A stretch of 45,361 nt of DNA from Pseudomonadota bacterium. GTDB lineage: Bacteria > Desulfobacterota > Desulfovibrionia > Desulfovibrionales > Desulfovibrionaceae. The stretch covers positions 1-45,361 of the forward strand of contig JAHIUW010000027.1 in NCBI GenBank assembly GCA_018816865.1, read 5' to 3'. Shown here one piece after another: positions 1-8,608 of this stretch. Position 1 is the stretch's first letter; each line of letters opens with the position of its first letter. The translations under genes were made by a program, and so were the position numbers. Below the pieces are notes generated by a model, which was given only the letters and a program-made list of their open reading frames with translations, made no database searches and was not told the origin of the DNA.

Positions 1-141
1 AGGAAACCTACAACAGAGAATGGATCGTTGGTCGGCATGGGTACAAGACCCCGACGCAGGTCAGAGAGAAGCAGACCGCCACGGTGTCCGTAGCGGCCTG
101 ATTAGCACAAATGAGTGTCCAAAAAACTGTAGACCGCTACA
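1..141 (+). mobile_element. Right end of an IS3-like insertion sequence (partial)
   Basis: The first 141 bases read as the 3' end of an insertion sequence. They hold the last codons of a transposase (3-101) and then about 40 non-coding bases that end in ...AGACCGCTACA at 141. Read inwards from the end, the terminus begins TGTAGCGGTCTACAG, matching the 5'-TG...CA-3' ends of IS3-family elements. The sequence becomes regulator coding sequence immediately at 142. The left end and target duplication lie outside the window, so the boundary is inferred from the TG/CA rule and the abrupt start of the regulator homology. Confidence 0.6.
3..101 (+). pseudogene. Transposase C-terminal fragment (IS3/IS481-like integrase core end)
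   Basis: A 32-residue reading frame open at the window edge and closed by TGA at 99-101. It contains YNREWIVGRHGYKTPTQVR, which resembles the C-terminal tail of DDE integrase-core transposases of the IS3/IS481 type (Tyr-Asn-x-Glu followed by a Gly-Tyr-x-(S/T)-Pro motif). No catalytic residue lies in the visible part. Whether the rest of the gene is intact cannot be seen. It is a different element from the complete IS3 copy at 4681-5920, because the terminal inverted repeats differ (TGTAGCGGTC against TGTAAAGTCC). Confidence 0.55.
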
Positions 142-1341
142 ATGGTCGGCCTGCCCTTTTGGGAGATTGTGCAAAAGCATGCTGCGTGGAATCGCCCAGC
201 CCTACCTGCGGTTTACAAACACAAACGCCCGGTTAAACAGGACCAAAAGACATACCTCGGCCTTGATGTTTTAACCATCGCAATCCCCATCCTCGATAAA
301 GAAGGAGAGGTAGAGTATGTGGTTTTGAGCATTCGGGACGACTTCCACAAAGGCCAGATACCAAGCCTGGATGAACTTGATGAGCAGCAGGAAGTCATCG
401 AAGAATTACGCCCCGAAGATCTCATCTACCATAGCGCAGCCATGGAACAAGTGGTTCAATCGGCACGTAAGGTGGGAAACCTCAGCGCTCCCTGCCTGCT
501 GCTCGGTGAATCCGGCTGCGGCAAAAGCCTGCTGGCAAAGTTCATCCATGCCAACAGCACACGTCAAGAAAAGCCATTCGTTGTCGTGAACTGTGCGGCC
601 ATTCCAGAACAACTGTTCGAATCCGAACTCTTCGGCCATGTAAAAGGCGCATTCTCTGGAGCCACCAATGTACGCGGCGGCCTGTTCGCCAAGGCCGAGG
701 GTGGCACCCTGTTCCTCGACGAAATTTCAGAGCTTCCGCTCCCCATGCAGGCCAAACTCCTCCATGCAGTTCAGGAAATGGAATACCGCCCTGTTGGCAG
801 CTCCCAGACAGTCAAGGCAAATGTACGCATACTCGCTGCATCCAATCGAAAGCTTGAGCGGATGGCAGCCGATGGTGCATTCCGCCAGGATCTTTTTTTC
901 CGGCTCAATGTTTTTGACATCACCATTCCGCCGCTCAGAGAACGACAGGAAGACCTCATCCCACTCCTCTGTTATTTCCTCAATCACTACGGGAAAAAGC
1001 ACGGCAGAGGAAAACACCTCTCTCCAGAAGCCCAGATTCTCTTGTGTCAGCATTCATGGCCAGGCAACGTTCGAGAACTGGCACATCTGGTGGAACGACT
1101 CGTCGTCACCACGGACGAGGAAACCATCACTGTCGAGCACCTGCCGACGACCCTCTACCAGGCATCATCCCCTCTGACTGAGGCTCCTCCCCATGGCTCT
1201 CTGGACGCAATCATGGCCGAAGTAGAACGCAAACTGATACTTGACAGCGTCACCAAGCAAGGGAGCACCCGCAAGGTGGCAGCAACCCTTGGCATTAGCC
1301 AATCCAGAGCTTCACGCCTCATCCGCAAATACACCGCCTAG
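142..1341 (+). pseudogene. Sigma-54-dependent transcriptional activator, N-terminally truncated by an IS
   Basis: NtrC-type enhancer-binding protein, 399 residues visible. Residues 1-65 are the second half of a PAS-type sensory domain; the first half is missing because the IS end abuts codon 1, so the ATG at 142 is probably an internal codon. The AAA+ domain has Walker A GESGCGKS (122-129), the sigma-54-contacting loop as GAFSGA (169-174, a tolerated variant of GAFTGA) and Walker B GGTLFLDE (187-194). A Fis-type helix-turn-helix lies at about 375-398. It sits directly upstream of three palindromes and a -24/-12 promoter and is the obvious activator of the genes that follow. A truncated product without its sensor part could be inactive or constitutive. 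Family assignment is firm; the truncation is inferred from the IS boundary. Confidence 0.85.
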
Positions 1342-1343
1342 CC

Positions 1344-1439
1344 CGAGTCAAAAATGACTCGCCGAGTCGATTCCGACTCATACCCCCCAGAGCCACTCAC
1401 ACCCTCATTCCTGTCAATAATCGAGTCATTTACGACTCA
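1344..1439 (+). promoter_or_regulatory. Three 16-bp palindromic enhancer sites
   Basis: Three copies of GAGTCR-N4-YGACTC occur at 1345-1360 (centre AAAA), 1364-1379 (ATTC) and 1423-1438 (TTTA). They start four bases after the regulator stop codon and end about 110 bp upstream of the -12 element at 1547-1548. This is the usual placement for the upstream activating sites of an NtrC-type activator, so they are most likely bound by the product of the adjacent truncated regulator gene. Confidence 0.75.
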
Positions 1440-1447
1440 CTCCTCTT

Positions 1448-1466
1448 TTGTGCGTTGATCGCACAA
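1448..1466. promoter_or_regulatory. Second palindrome class, TTGTGCG-N5-CGCACAA
   Basis: A perfect 7-bp inverted repeat with a 5-bp centre lies between the enhancer palindromes and the sigma-54 promoter, with a further TGTGCG half-site at 1473-1478. Its sequence is unrelated to the GAGTC palindromes. It may be the operator of a second, unidentified regulator. The partner protein is unknown. Confidence 0.35.
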
Positions 1467-1533
1467 TCAATCTGTGCGCCACGCAAAAGCCTTAATTAAT
1501 TCACTTTATTTTTAGCTTGCCCTTCGTTTTCTT

Positions 1534-1548
1534 TGGCATATCGCTTGC
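1534..1548 (+). promoter_or_regulatory. Sigma-54 (-24/-12) promoter
   Basis: TGGCATATCGCTTGC has the GG and GC dinucleotides separated by exactly 10 bases and closely matches the RpoN consensus TGGCAC-N5-TTGC. Transcription would start near 1560 and give a leader of about 215 nt before the transporter start at 1777. No other -24/-12 element with correct spacing was seen nearby. It links the regulator at 142-1341 to the following gene train. Confidence 0.8.
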
Positions 1549-1776
1549 TTATAGGAACTCCATACACCGTGAGAAAGCATCTGATTAAATTCATGCTGTC
1601 ATAAGGAGGAAGAGGGCCACGTTTCTACTGAGGGAAGCAATAAAACGTTCACCAATTCTTACCTTCTCTAAGCTCATCACTGCGATGCCGACATGGGGGG
1701 CATGCCACATTCATACGCAGACACTGATGCAGTTCGGGACATAGGGTGAACAGTCACACAAATTTGAGGAGAGAAA
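1549..1776 (+). other. Long leader between sigma-54 promoter and first gene; no gene seen
   Basis: This stretch of about 228 bases follows the promoter and ends with the GAGGAG ribosome-binding site of the gene at 1777. It contains an AAGGAGGAAG run near 1602-1611 that resembles a ribosome-binding site, but no open frame of useful length follows it. I see no recognisable riboswitch fold. Together with the palindromes and promoter this accounts for the 435-base gap after the regulator. Confidence 0.4.
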
Positions 1777-2706
1777 ATGATCAAGAATCAAGTTGTAATC
1801 GGCTCACTCTATGCGCTTTGCGCCACAGTCCTCTGGGCTGGCGCATTCATCATCGCTCGCCTGGCTGTTGGTGAAATTTCGCCCATGACCCTTGGTGCTA
1901 CCCGTTGGGGCATGGCTCTGGTCATTCTCTGTACGTTCATGCTGCCCAAAGTGAAAAAGGAATGGCCCGTTGCCAAAAAATTCCTGCCGCAAATCATTGC
2001 TGCCGCTCTTTTTGGTGTGGCCGCTTACTCCCCACTCAGCTATTTCGCAGCGCAGACCACTTCTGCCATCAACCTTTCACTGATTTCCGTCACCACGCCC
2101 ATTTTCATTGTCATCATAGCTTCCCTGATGGGCCAAAAACAATCCATCAACACTTGGGCAGGCTGTACTGTCGCGCTGATAGGTTCCTTCTATCTCGTCA
2201 GTGGTGGCGAACTCAGTCGCATCCTGGCCATGGAATTTGCCGCAGGTGACATCCTGATGCTCGCCGCTGCCGTTGGCTTTGCCATCTACAGTTTGATCCT
2301 CAAGAAGACCCCCGACGGCCTTTCCGGCGGAACCATCATGACGCTCATGTCTTTCTTCGCAGTACTCATGCTCATTCCCTGCGTCATCTGGGAATCCACT
2401 CAGCCTTCCATGGTCTTCAACATGAACGGCATCGTCTTCTTCTCCATCACCTTCTCTGCCATCTGTTCCTCCATCATCGCCTGGTGGACCTGGAACATCG
2501 GCCTGGAAAAAGCAGGTCCGGAACTCTGCGGAATGATCTACTACGCACTGCCCCTGTGGGGCGGCTTCTTCGCCTTCATCTTCCTCGGCGAAAAGATCAC
2601 CTCTATCCACTTCATTTCCGGCGCACTGATCATCGGCGGTATCGCCTGGGCCAGCCGCGGCACCAAGAAAGTTACTGCTGAAAACGCAGTTCCTAGCGAA
2701 GCATAA
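1777..2706 (+). CDS. EamA/DMT-family membrane transporter
   Basis: A 309-residue polytopic protein of the drug/metabolite transporter superfamily. It has about ten hydrophobic helices arranged as two EamA repeats (about 10-140 and 155-290). The N-terminal helix with ALCATVLWAGAFIIARLAVG and the G-x-P-x-x-x-x-x-R pattern at its end (ISPMTLGATRW) are typical. The start is supported by GAGGAG ten bases upstream. It is the first gene behind the sigma-54 promoter, so it probably moves the substrate or a product of the downstream hydroxylase, but EamA substrates cannot be read from sequence. Confidence 0.85.
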   Translation: MIKNQVVIGSLYALCATVLWAGAFIIARLAVGEISPMTLGATRWGMALVILCTFMLPKVKKEWPVAKKFLPQIIAAALFGVAAYSPLSYFAAQTTSAINLSLISVTTPIFIVIIASLMGQKQSINTWAGCTVALIGSFYLVSGGELSRILAMEFAAGDILMLAAAVGFAIYSLILKKTPDGLSGGTIMTLMSFFAVLMLIPCVIWESTQPSMVFNMNGIVFFSITFSAICSSIIAWWTWNIGLEKAGPELCGMIYYALPLWGGFFAFIFLGEKITSIHFISGALIIGGIAWASRGTKKVTAENAVPSEA

Positions 2707-2726
2707 ACAGCTCCTTCATATCCTTT

Positions 2727-2750
2727 GGGGCGGGCCTTTGGGCCTGCCCC
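2727..2750 (+). repeat. Intercistronic hairpin
   Basis: GGGGC-G-GGCC-TTTG-GGCC-T-GCCCC folds as a 10-bp stem with one G-U pair and a 4-base loop, 20 bases after the transporter stop. It has no T-run and so is more likely an mRNA-stabilising or processing stem than a full terminator. Confidence 0.5.
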
Positions 2751-2761
2751 CACAAATTTCC

Positions 2762-2782
2762 TTCCGCATCATCGATGCGGAA
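2762..2782. repeat. Perfect inverted repeat TTCCGCAT-N5-ATGCGGAA
   Basis: An 8-bp perfect inverted repeat with a 5-base centre lies between the EamA gene and the hydroxylase subunit genes. It may be a second intercistronic stem or an operator. No T-run follows. Confidence 0.4.
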
Positions 2783-2876
2783 AATGGGACGGGTGCGCCC
2801 GAACCACAGGCAAAAACATCATGAATTGCTGGCCGCATACAGGTCACAGAGACACCATCGACCAAGGAACTCCATC

Positions 2877-3374
2877 ATGAAAGAACAGCAAAAGAAACTC
2901 ATTCAACTGACTGTGAACGGCGAAGTCCTGTCTCTCCAGGTTGAAGCGCATTGGATCCTCTCCAAAGTCCTGCGCAACGACTGCGGGCACACCGGCACCA
3001 AAGAAGCCTGCGGAGAAGGCGCGTGCGGATCCTGCACCGTGCTCATCGACGGCGTAGCCGTCCCCGCCTGTATGGTGCTGGCTGTGGAGCAGCAGGGCAA
3101 GAACATCGAAACGATCGAAGGACTATCCACAAACGGCAAGCTGCATCCCATCCAGGAAGCCTGGCTTGAAGAATACGGCGCCCAGTGTGGTTTCTGTTCC
3201 CCCGGGATGATCATGACGACGAAGTACCTGCTGAGCAAAACCCCTGATCCCACAGACGATGAGATCAAAGAGGCCCTCGGCGGCAACCTCTGCATCTGCA
3301 GCAACTACGAACACATCATCAATGCCGTAAGAAGTGCAGCCAAGAAGATGCGTAAGGAGCAGGCAAATGTTTAA
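2877..3374 (+). CDS. Molybdenum hydroxylase, [2Fe-2S] iron-sulfur subunit
   Basis: A 165-residue small subunit of the xanthine dehydrogenase/CO dehydrogenase family. Residues 1-80 are a plant-type ferredoxin fold with cluster ligands C45, C50, C53 and C65 (CGEGACGSC motif). Residues 90-155 are the all-helical second [2Fe-2S] domain with C104, C107 (CGFC), C139 and C141 (CIC). It passes electrons from the Mo centre to the FAD subunit. The chosen ATG has AAGGA eight bases upstream; a longer frame from 2775 lacks such a site. The stop overlaps the start of the catalytic subunit (ATG at 3367) by 8 bp, so the two are translationally coupled. Confidence 0.93.
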   Translation: MKEQQKKLIQLTVNGEVLSLQVEAHWILSKVLRNDCGHTGTKEACGEGACGSCTVLIDGVAVPACMVLAVEQQGKNIETIEGLSTNGKLHPIQEAWLEEYGAQCGFCSPGMIMTTKYLLSKTPDPTDDEIKEALGGNLCICSNYEHIINAVRSAAKKMRKEQANV

Positions 3375-4706
3375 AACGAAAGCCGTGGGAAACGTGGTTC
3401 GTCAGAAAGACGGCCGTCCTCGCGTCACTGGTGAAGCAAAGTTCTACGCCGATGTCCTGCTCCCCAACATGCTGCAAACTCGTATTTTGCGCAGCCCATA
3501 CCCGGCTGCCGACATTGTCAGTATCGATACAAGCAAGGCCGAAGCCATGATTGGCGTCAAGCTCGTCATGACCCATAAAAATTATCCCAAGGCATTTCGC
3601 GACACTCTATACTATGTCGGAGATCTGGTAGCCGCAGTCGTGGCCACCGATGAGACCATTGCAGAAGAAGCTCTGAAGTTGATCGAGGTAGAGTACAACA
3701 AAAAGAAATTTGTCCTGAGCCTTGAAGAAGCCATCAAGCCGGATTCCCCCCAGGTATTCGAAGGGGTGGACAACTGCCATGATTGGGAATTCCACTACTA
3801 CATGAGTGATCGAGATCCTGAGACAAAGCTTTTCAACACCAAAACACAGGCTGACTACAACGGCTTTGGCGATATTGATAAGGGTTTTGCAGAAGCAGAC
3901 GTGGTCATCGAGCAAAAAGGCCTCAAATACGCCTATTGCAAAAGCCCTGCAATGGAGACTCGTGGTTGTTCCGCCCACTACGACGGTAACAAGCTCAATG
4001 TGTACACCCACTCGCAAGGTCTTCATGATGAAAAACTATGTCTTGCACAGGCGCTGGGCATCAACGCAAGCATGCTCAACTATATCTCGCCCTATACCGG
4101 CTCCAGTTTCGGTGGCAAAAACGCTTTCCCACTGGACCGCAACATTGCATCTCACTACCTGATGATAGCCAGCCTTGCCAGTCTGGACCTGAACAAGCCT
4201 GTGCACTGTAGCTATTCCCGTGAAGAGGAAATGCTGTGCGGCTGGTCCCGAGGAAGTCTCGGCGATGTAAAGATTGGCTTCAAAAAGGACGGCACACTGA
4301 CCACCATGGATTTCTTCCATTGGCAGGAATGCGGTGCCGGAGGCGACAAATATCCGCCCAAAAACGCCGTGCTTGCGACCGGAGCAGTGCTCTATTCACA
4401 TAACTGCGAACACCAGCGCAGCAGGATCCGCTACGTCCATACAAACAGGTTCTGCTGTAACGGCTGGCAGGGATATGGCGTCCCTGAAGGTACATACGCA
4501 GTTGAGACCACCATGGATATCGCCGCCGACGAGATGGGTATTGACCCGGTTGAAATCCGCAAAAAGAACTGTATGCGGGCAGGCGATGTCGATTCAGGAT
4601 GGGACCCGCTCACCTACAAATCATGCTACATTTCTTCTTCCGGCATCCGCGAGTGCCTGGACGCAGGCGCAGAGCACCTGTGTAAAGTCCCCTTTCTTAG
4701 GGCCAA

Positions 4707-5595
4707 TCAAAAGTAGAGACTCTGGGTTGAAGGTTTTGGGGTAGCCGGAGGGCAGTGGGTGCCCACTGCCCTCCGGGCGGCGAACTCCACCGGCGGCATG
4801 TCTCCAAGGGACTCATGGGGTCGCTCTTCGTTATACTCACGCACAAAGACATCTGTTGCTTCGCGCACTTCGCTCAAGCTGTTGAAAACATACAGGTCCA
4901 GCACTTCACTACGGTAAGTCCTGTTGAAGCGCTCCACGTATGAATTTTGAGTTGGCCTTCCTGGCTGAATGAAATCCAAAATGACGCCATGTGTCTCCGA
5001 CCAAGCGGCCATGGTCGCGCCGATAAACTCCGGTCCGTTATCCATCCTCAGCTTCTCTGGGTAGTGGCCTCGTTCTTCAGCGATGCGGTCGAGCACCCGA
5101 ACAACCCGACCGGCGGGCAGGCTGGTGTCCACCTCCACGGCCAAAACCTCGCGGTTATAGTCGTCCACGGCGTTGAACGTCCTGAACGTCCGCCCGCTGT
5201 AGAGCGTGTCCCGCATGAAATCGATGGACCAACAGTAGTTCGGTGCCAGGGGCTGGGCCAAGATCTTCCGCACGGTGCGGGGCAGACGTTTCTTGCCCTT
5301 GCGCTTCAGGTTCATCTTCAACAGGCAGTAGACCCTCCAGACCCGTTTATGGTTCCAGGGATGACCGTGTCGCCGGAGCACACGGAACAGCTTGCTGAAG
5401 CCCCACGTGGGCTTTCTCTCGGCCAGCTCAAACAGTGCGGCCACGACCTCGCTGTTGTCACGAGGGGTCGGGTTGTAGGCGTAGTAGCTCCGGCTCACGC
5501 CAAACGCCGCACAGGCCTTGCGGAGGCTCGTGGCGTGCACACTGATTGCGTGCAGCACAAGTGCTTTCCGTTGAGCTGGCCTTAAAGTTTTTTTT
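4707..5595 (-). CDS. IS3-family transposase OrfB (integrase core)
   Basis: DDE transposase expressed as a -1 fusion with OrfA. The frame itself is open from 5729, but the part before the A8 run (5588-5595) is the shadow of OrfA. After the shift come a conserved HTH_21-like segment (SLRKACAAFGVSRSYYA) and the rve core with catalytic residues in WSIDFMRD, RMDNGPEF and SYVERFNRTYR (D, D, E). The C-terminal end has the EYNEERPHESLG motif usual for this family. The stop lies inside the left terminal repeat of the element. Translation presumably requires the slippery site; no independent start with a good ribosome-binding site was seen. Confidence 0.92.
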
Positions 5596-5848
5596 CGATG
5601 ACATCCTTGAGCATCATGTTCTCGAGGCTCAACTCTGCGAACATCTGCTTGAGCTTGGCGTTCTCCGCCTCCAGTTCCTTCATTCGCCGGATGTCCGAGG
5701 CCTCCATGCCGCCATACTTCGACTTCCACTTGTAGTAGGTCGCACTGCTCACCCCATGCTCGCGGCAGATGTCCGTGACGGCTCGGCCACCCTCGGCGGC
5801 CTTCAGAATCTTAACGATTTGAAACTCGGTGAATCTTGTTTTGCGCAT
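5582..5848 (-). CDS. IS3-family transposase OrfA
   Basis: An 88-residue DNA-binding protein: helix-turn-helix (residues about 8-45, with GRAVTDICREHGVSSATYYKW) followed by a leucine-zipper-like helix (about 52-85). Its last codons contain an uninterrupted A8 run on the minus strand (5595-5588) directly before the stop. This is the usual site of programmed -1 frameshifting that makes OrfAB. Start supported by the preceding AGGAG (AACAGGAGTTTCGT before ATG). Confidence 0.93.
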   Translation of the reverse strand: MRKTRFTEFQIVKILKAAEGGRAVTDICREHGVSSATYYKWKSKYGGMEASDIRRMKELEAENAKLKQMFAELSLENMMLKDVIEKKL

Positions 5849-6979
5849 ACGAAACTCCTGTTCCTTGTTTGGAGCAGAAGTCTCTACTTGGCAATGGACC
5901 TAATTTACGGGGACTTTACACCTGGACTGGAAAAACACCTGGCAGCACCCCAAAGAAAAGACAGGACGAATCAGGAGCGGCATGGGTGTCGCCATCTTCG
6001 CCATGGCTGCGGGTCGTCCCGGACCGGGGAACTCCAGTGAAGCCATGGTCAAGATCTTCCCTGACGGCACTGCTGCGCTGGTTTGCGCCATCGCCGACAT
6101 CGGCCAGGGACAGCACACAGTACAAACGCAGATCGTTGCTGACGTACTCGGACTTCCTTATGAAAAAGTGGGCATCGTCTGTCACGACACGGACTCCACC
6201 CCCTTCGCAACGTTGGTCGCCGGAAGCTGTGGCACCTGGATTCAGGGTTGGACCACTTACGGAGCGGCCATGGATGCAAAGAAGCAGGTCCTTGAGCTGG
6301 CTGCCAACAAGTTGAATGTTCCCACTGAAGACTTAACCATGGATGAACATGGTGTGCACGTCACTGGCGATCATGAAAAAAAAGTGACCTTCTCCGAAGC
6401 TTTTGGCCCACGAGGTCATTATGGAGGCATCCACGAAGTCGTGGGATATCATGTCCATAATTCACCGCACGCCTCCGGACACAAGGACGGAAAAAAGGAT
6501 CAAATATACATTCCCAAGGAAAAGGGCGCACAGTTCATCACCTTGGATGTAGATACCGAAACCGGCATCATTTCGAACGTCAAAGTCATCATGGCCCAGA
6601 ATGTCGGCAAAGCCCTCAACCCGAAGATCGTCGAAGGCCAACTTCTGGGCGCCCGCCATGGTATTGAGAACGCAATGCTCGCCAACGACTGCATCGTGGA
6701 CAAGCGCAACGGTTGGCTCATGACACCCAACTGGATCGATTATCGCCACACCACAGCCTTGGATTGCGACGTCACCCCCCTTGTCATCGAAAAGCCAGGC
6801 GACTTGAGCCACCCGCTGGGAGCCACGGCTTGCGGGGAGGGCGCAGCCTGTCCGACATTGGCCTCATTCTCCAACGCCCTCTTCAATGCCATCGGCGTCC
6901 GCATTCTGGAAACACCGTTCACCCCGGAAAAGATCCTCACAGCCCTTGGGAAGATCAAGGCCAGAGGGAGGAAAGAATA

Positions 6980-7963
6980 ATGAAACGTTTTAATCACTTC
7001 GACGCAAGGTCAATTGAAGAGGCAGTCTCACTGCTCCAAGAGGGTGGAGGCCCAGCCTACGTCATCGGAGGCGGCAGCGACCTCATGGGTTGCCTGAAAG
7101 ACAACTTGTGGATGGAATACCCCGAGCGGATCGTCAACCTGAAGACAATCCCCGGACTGAAAGATATTCGCGAAGAAGACGGTGCGTTGCATATCGGCGC
7201 ACTCGTAACCCTGACGGAATTGGCCGAAGCCGAGAGCGTCAAGGCCACTTGGCCAAGTCTGTCCGAGGCAGCCCGCCGAACCGGTTCTCCCCTGCTGAGG
7301 AACATGGGAACCGTGGCAGGCAACATCTGTCAGGAAAATCGTTGCTGGTACTACCGCTACCCGGACAAGATCGGCGGCCGCATCGATTGTGTGCGCAAGG
7401 GCGGCAAGCGCTGTCTGGCCGTTCCCGGCGACCACCGCTTTCACTCCATATTTGGTGCAGTGAACAAATGTATCGCCGTCAATCCAAGCGACACAGCTCC
7501 GTCTTTTGTCGCCCTGAACGCCACCATCAAGACCACCAAGCGCGATATCCCCATTGACCAGTTCTTCTCCGCAGAGATGGGCGCGCAGTCAACGGTGCTG
7601 GACCGCGACGAGATCGTCACTGAAATCATCGTCCCCAAACCGGAAGCAGGTCCAACCAGTGCGTTTCGCAAAATAGCCTTCCGCCAGTCCATCGACTTCG
7701 CTCTGGTCAACTGCGCTGCGTCCCTTGCCATCGTTGACGACACGATCACCTCTGCCCGCGTCTGCCTCAATGGGGTGCACAATAACCCCCGGCGTTGTGA
7801 AGCAACCGAAGAGGCACTCATGGGCAAGAAACTGACCGAGGCACTGGCACAGGAGGCTGGCGAATTGGCCGTGGCCGACGCCAAACCCCTGTTCCAGAAC
7901 GGATTCAAGGTTCAGATGGCAAAAACCATCATCGCCGACACGCTCATGGATTGCATCAAGTAG
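6980..7963 (+). CDS. Molybdenum hydroxylase FAD-binding subunit with an extra Cys loop
   Basis: A 327-residue medium subunit of the xanthine dehydrogenase family. FAD-binding motifs are VIGGGSDL (28-35) and TVAGNI (111-116). The C-terminal CO_deh_flav_C domain follows from about 205. An insertion after GNI carries C117, C122, C137, C145 and C164. Four of these have a spacing similar to the [4Fe-4S] loop of the 4-hydroxybenzoyl-CoA reductase beta subunit, so a fourth Fe-S cluster is likely. The start ATG overlaps the stop of the catalytic subunit (TAATG) and has GAGGAAAG upstream. Intact, although its partner gene is broken. Confidence 0.92.
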   Translation: MKRFNHFDARSIEEAVSLLQEGGGPAYVIGGGSDLMGCLKDNLWMEYPERIVNLKTIPGLKDIREEDGALHIGALVTLTELAEAESVKATWPSLSEAARRTGSPLLRNMGTVAGNICQENRCWYYRYPDKIGGRIDCVRKGGKRCLAVPGDHRFHSIFGAVNKCIAVNPSDTAPSFVALNATIKTTKRDIPIDQFFSAEMGAQSTVLDRDEIVTEIIVPKPEAGPTSAFRKIAFRQSIDFALVNCAASLAIVDDTITSARVCLNGVHNNPRRCEATEEALMGKKLTEALAQEAGELAVADAKPLFQNGFKVQMAKTIIADTLMDCIK

Positions 7964-7985
7964 ACCATCACCAAGGATGATCGAC

Positions 7986-8600
7986 ATGAAACAGACACAA
8001 ATCAACGTCTCCGGCATCATTCTCGCTGCCGGGCAAGCCTCCCGAATGGGCAGGGATAAATTATCCCTGCCCTTCAGGGGAATGCCCTTGCTCCAACATG
8101 TCGTAAACGCGGCACGTCGCTCTAGCCTGAGCGATGTAACCGTGGTCCTGCCCAAAGACTCCGATCTTGAAAAAGTCGTAAATCTAACCGGTTGCAACGT
8201 AGTCATCAGCACCCAACGCGACCTGGGCCAAGCCGAGTCATTGCAGGCCGGCCTACGAAGCATTCCAGATCACGCTGCGGGGTGCATGGTCCTGCTCGGC
8301 GACCAACCGCTTATCACGCCGACCACCATCGACCTGCTCGTAGGGGCCTTTGCACAACAACCTGAATGCTGGGTCGCTCCAATTCAAGAAGGTATGCGTG
8401 GCAACCCAATCACCATTCCCGCCACCTGGTTTCATAGGGTCTTCGAGTTGAAAGGAGACACGGGGGCTCGTCCGCTGCTGGCATCGCCCGGCCTTGCCCT
8501 GCGGCTGGTTCGCATCCACGAAATCGGTCCGTTCATTGATGTGGATACCGAGCACCAATACCAGTGGCTTCTGGATAAATACGAAACCAAGACAGCCTGA
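7986..8600 (+). CDS. MocA-like molybdenum cofactor cytidylyltransferase
   Basis: A 204-residue nucleotidyltransferase of the MobA/MocA type. The signature LAAGQASRMGRDK (13-25) binds NTP, and LLGDQPL carries the metal-binding aspartate. In this context it should attach CMP to molybdopterin, giving the MCD cofactor used by XDH-family enzymes. I prefer the ATG at 7986 (AAGGA at 7973-7977, 8-base spacing) over the ATG at 7977, whose ribosome-binding site would be too close. It is intact and follows the FAD subunit by 22 bp. Confidence 0.85.
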   Translation: MKQTQINVSGIILAAGQASRMGRDKLSLPFRGMPLLQHVVNAARRSSLSDVTVVLPKDSDLEKVVNLTGCNVVISTQRDLGQAESLQAGLRSIPDHAAGCMVLLGDQPLITPTTIDLLVGAFAQQPECWVAPIQEGMRGNPITIPATWFHRVFELKGDTGARPLLASPGLALRLVRIHEIGPFIDVDTEHQYQWLLDKYETKTA

Positions 8601-8608
8601 GGGTTACC

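Larger units (their letters stand above)
4681..5920 (-). mobile_element. Complete IS3-family insertion sequence, 1240 bp
   Basis: The element starts TGTAAAGTCCCC at 4681 and ends with its inverse at 5920. The imperfect terminal inverted repeats extend about 40 bp on each side, into the shared AGTAGAGACT segment. It is flanked by a 4-bp direct repeat CCTG (4677-4680 and 5921-5924). It encodes OrfA and OrfB in overlapping frames on the minus strand with an A8 frameshift site. Ends, orfs and duplication look intact, which suggests a recent insertion and an element still able to move. Confidence 0.95.
3367..6980 (+). pseudogene. Molybdenum hydroxylase catalytic (molybdopterin) subunit, split by an IS3 element
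   Basis: Large subunit of a xanthine-dehydrogenase-type hydroxylase. The 5' part is 3367-4680 and the 3' part 5925-6980. Deleting 4681-5924 (the IS plus one CCTG copy) restores one frame of 789 residues, close to the usual size for separate Mo subunits. The N-terminal a/b hammerhead domain begins MFKTKAVGNVVRQKDG. The cofactor-binding motif GSSFGGK lies in the 5' part; GQGQHT and the GEGA segment carrying the catalytic glutamate lie in the 3' part. The 5' half terminates inside the IS (stop at 4714-4716). A 3' half could start at the ATG at 5982, but neither half is expected to be active. Strains without the IS should hydroxylate an N-heterocycle or related compound; the substrate cannot be read. 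Confidence 0.9.

Noticed and set aside
4707-5729. OrfB taken as starting at 5729
   Set aside because: The first 45 codons overlap orfA in another frame and have no conserved sequence; conserved OrfB sequence begins only after the A8 slippery site.
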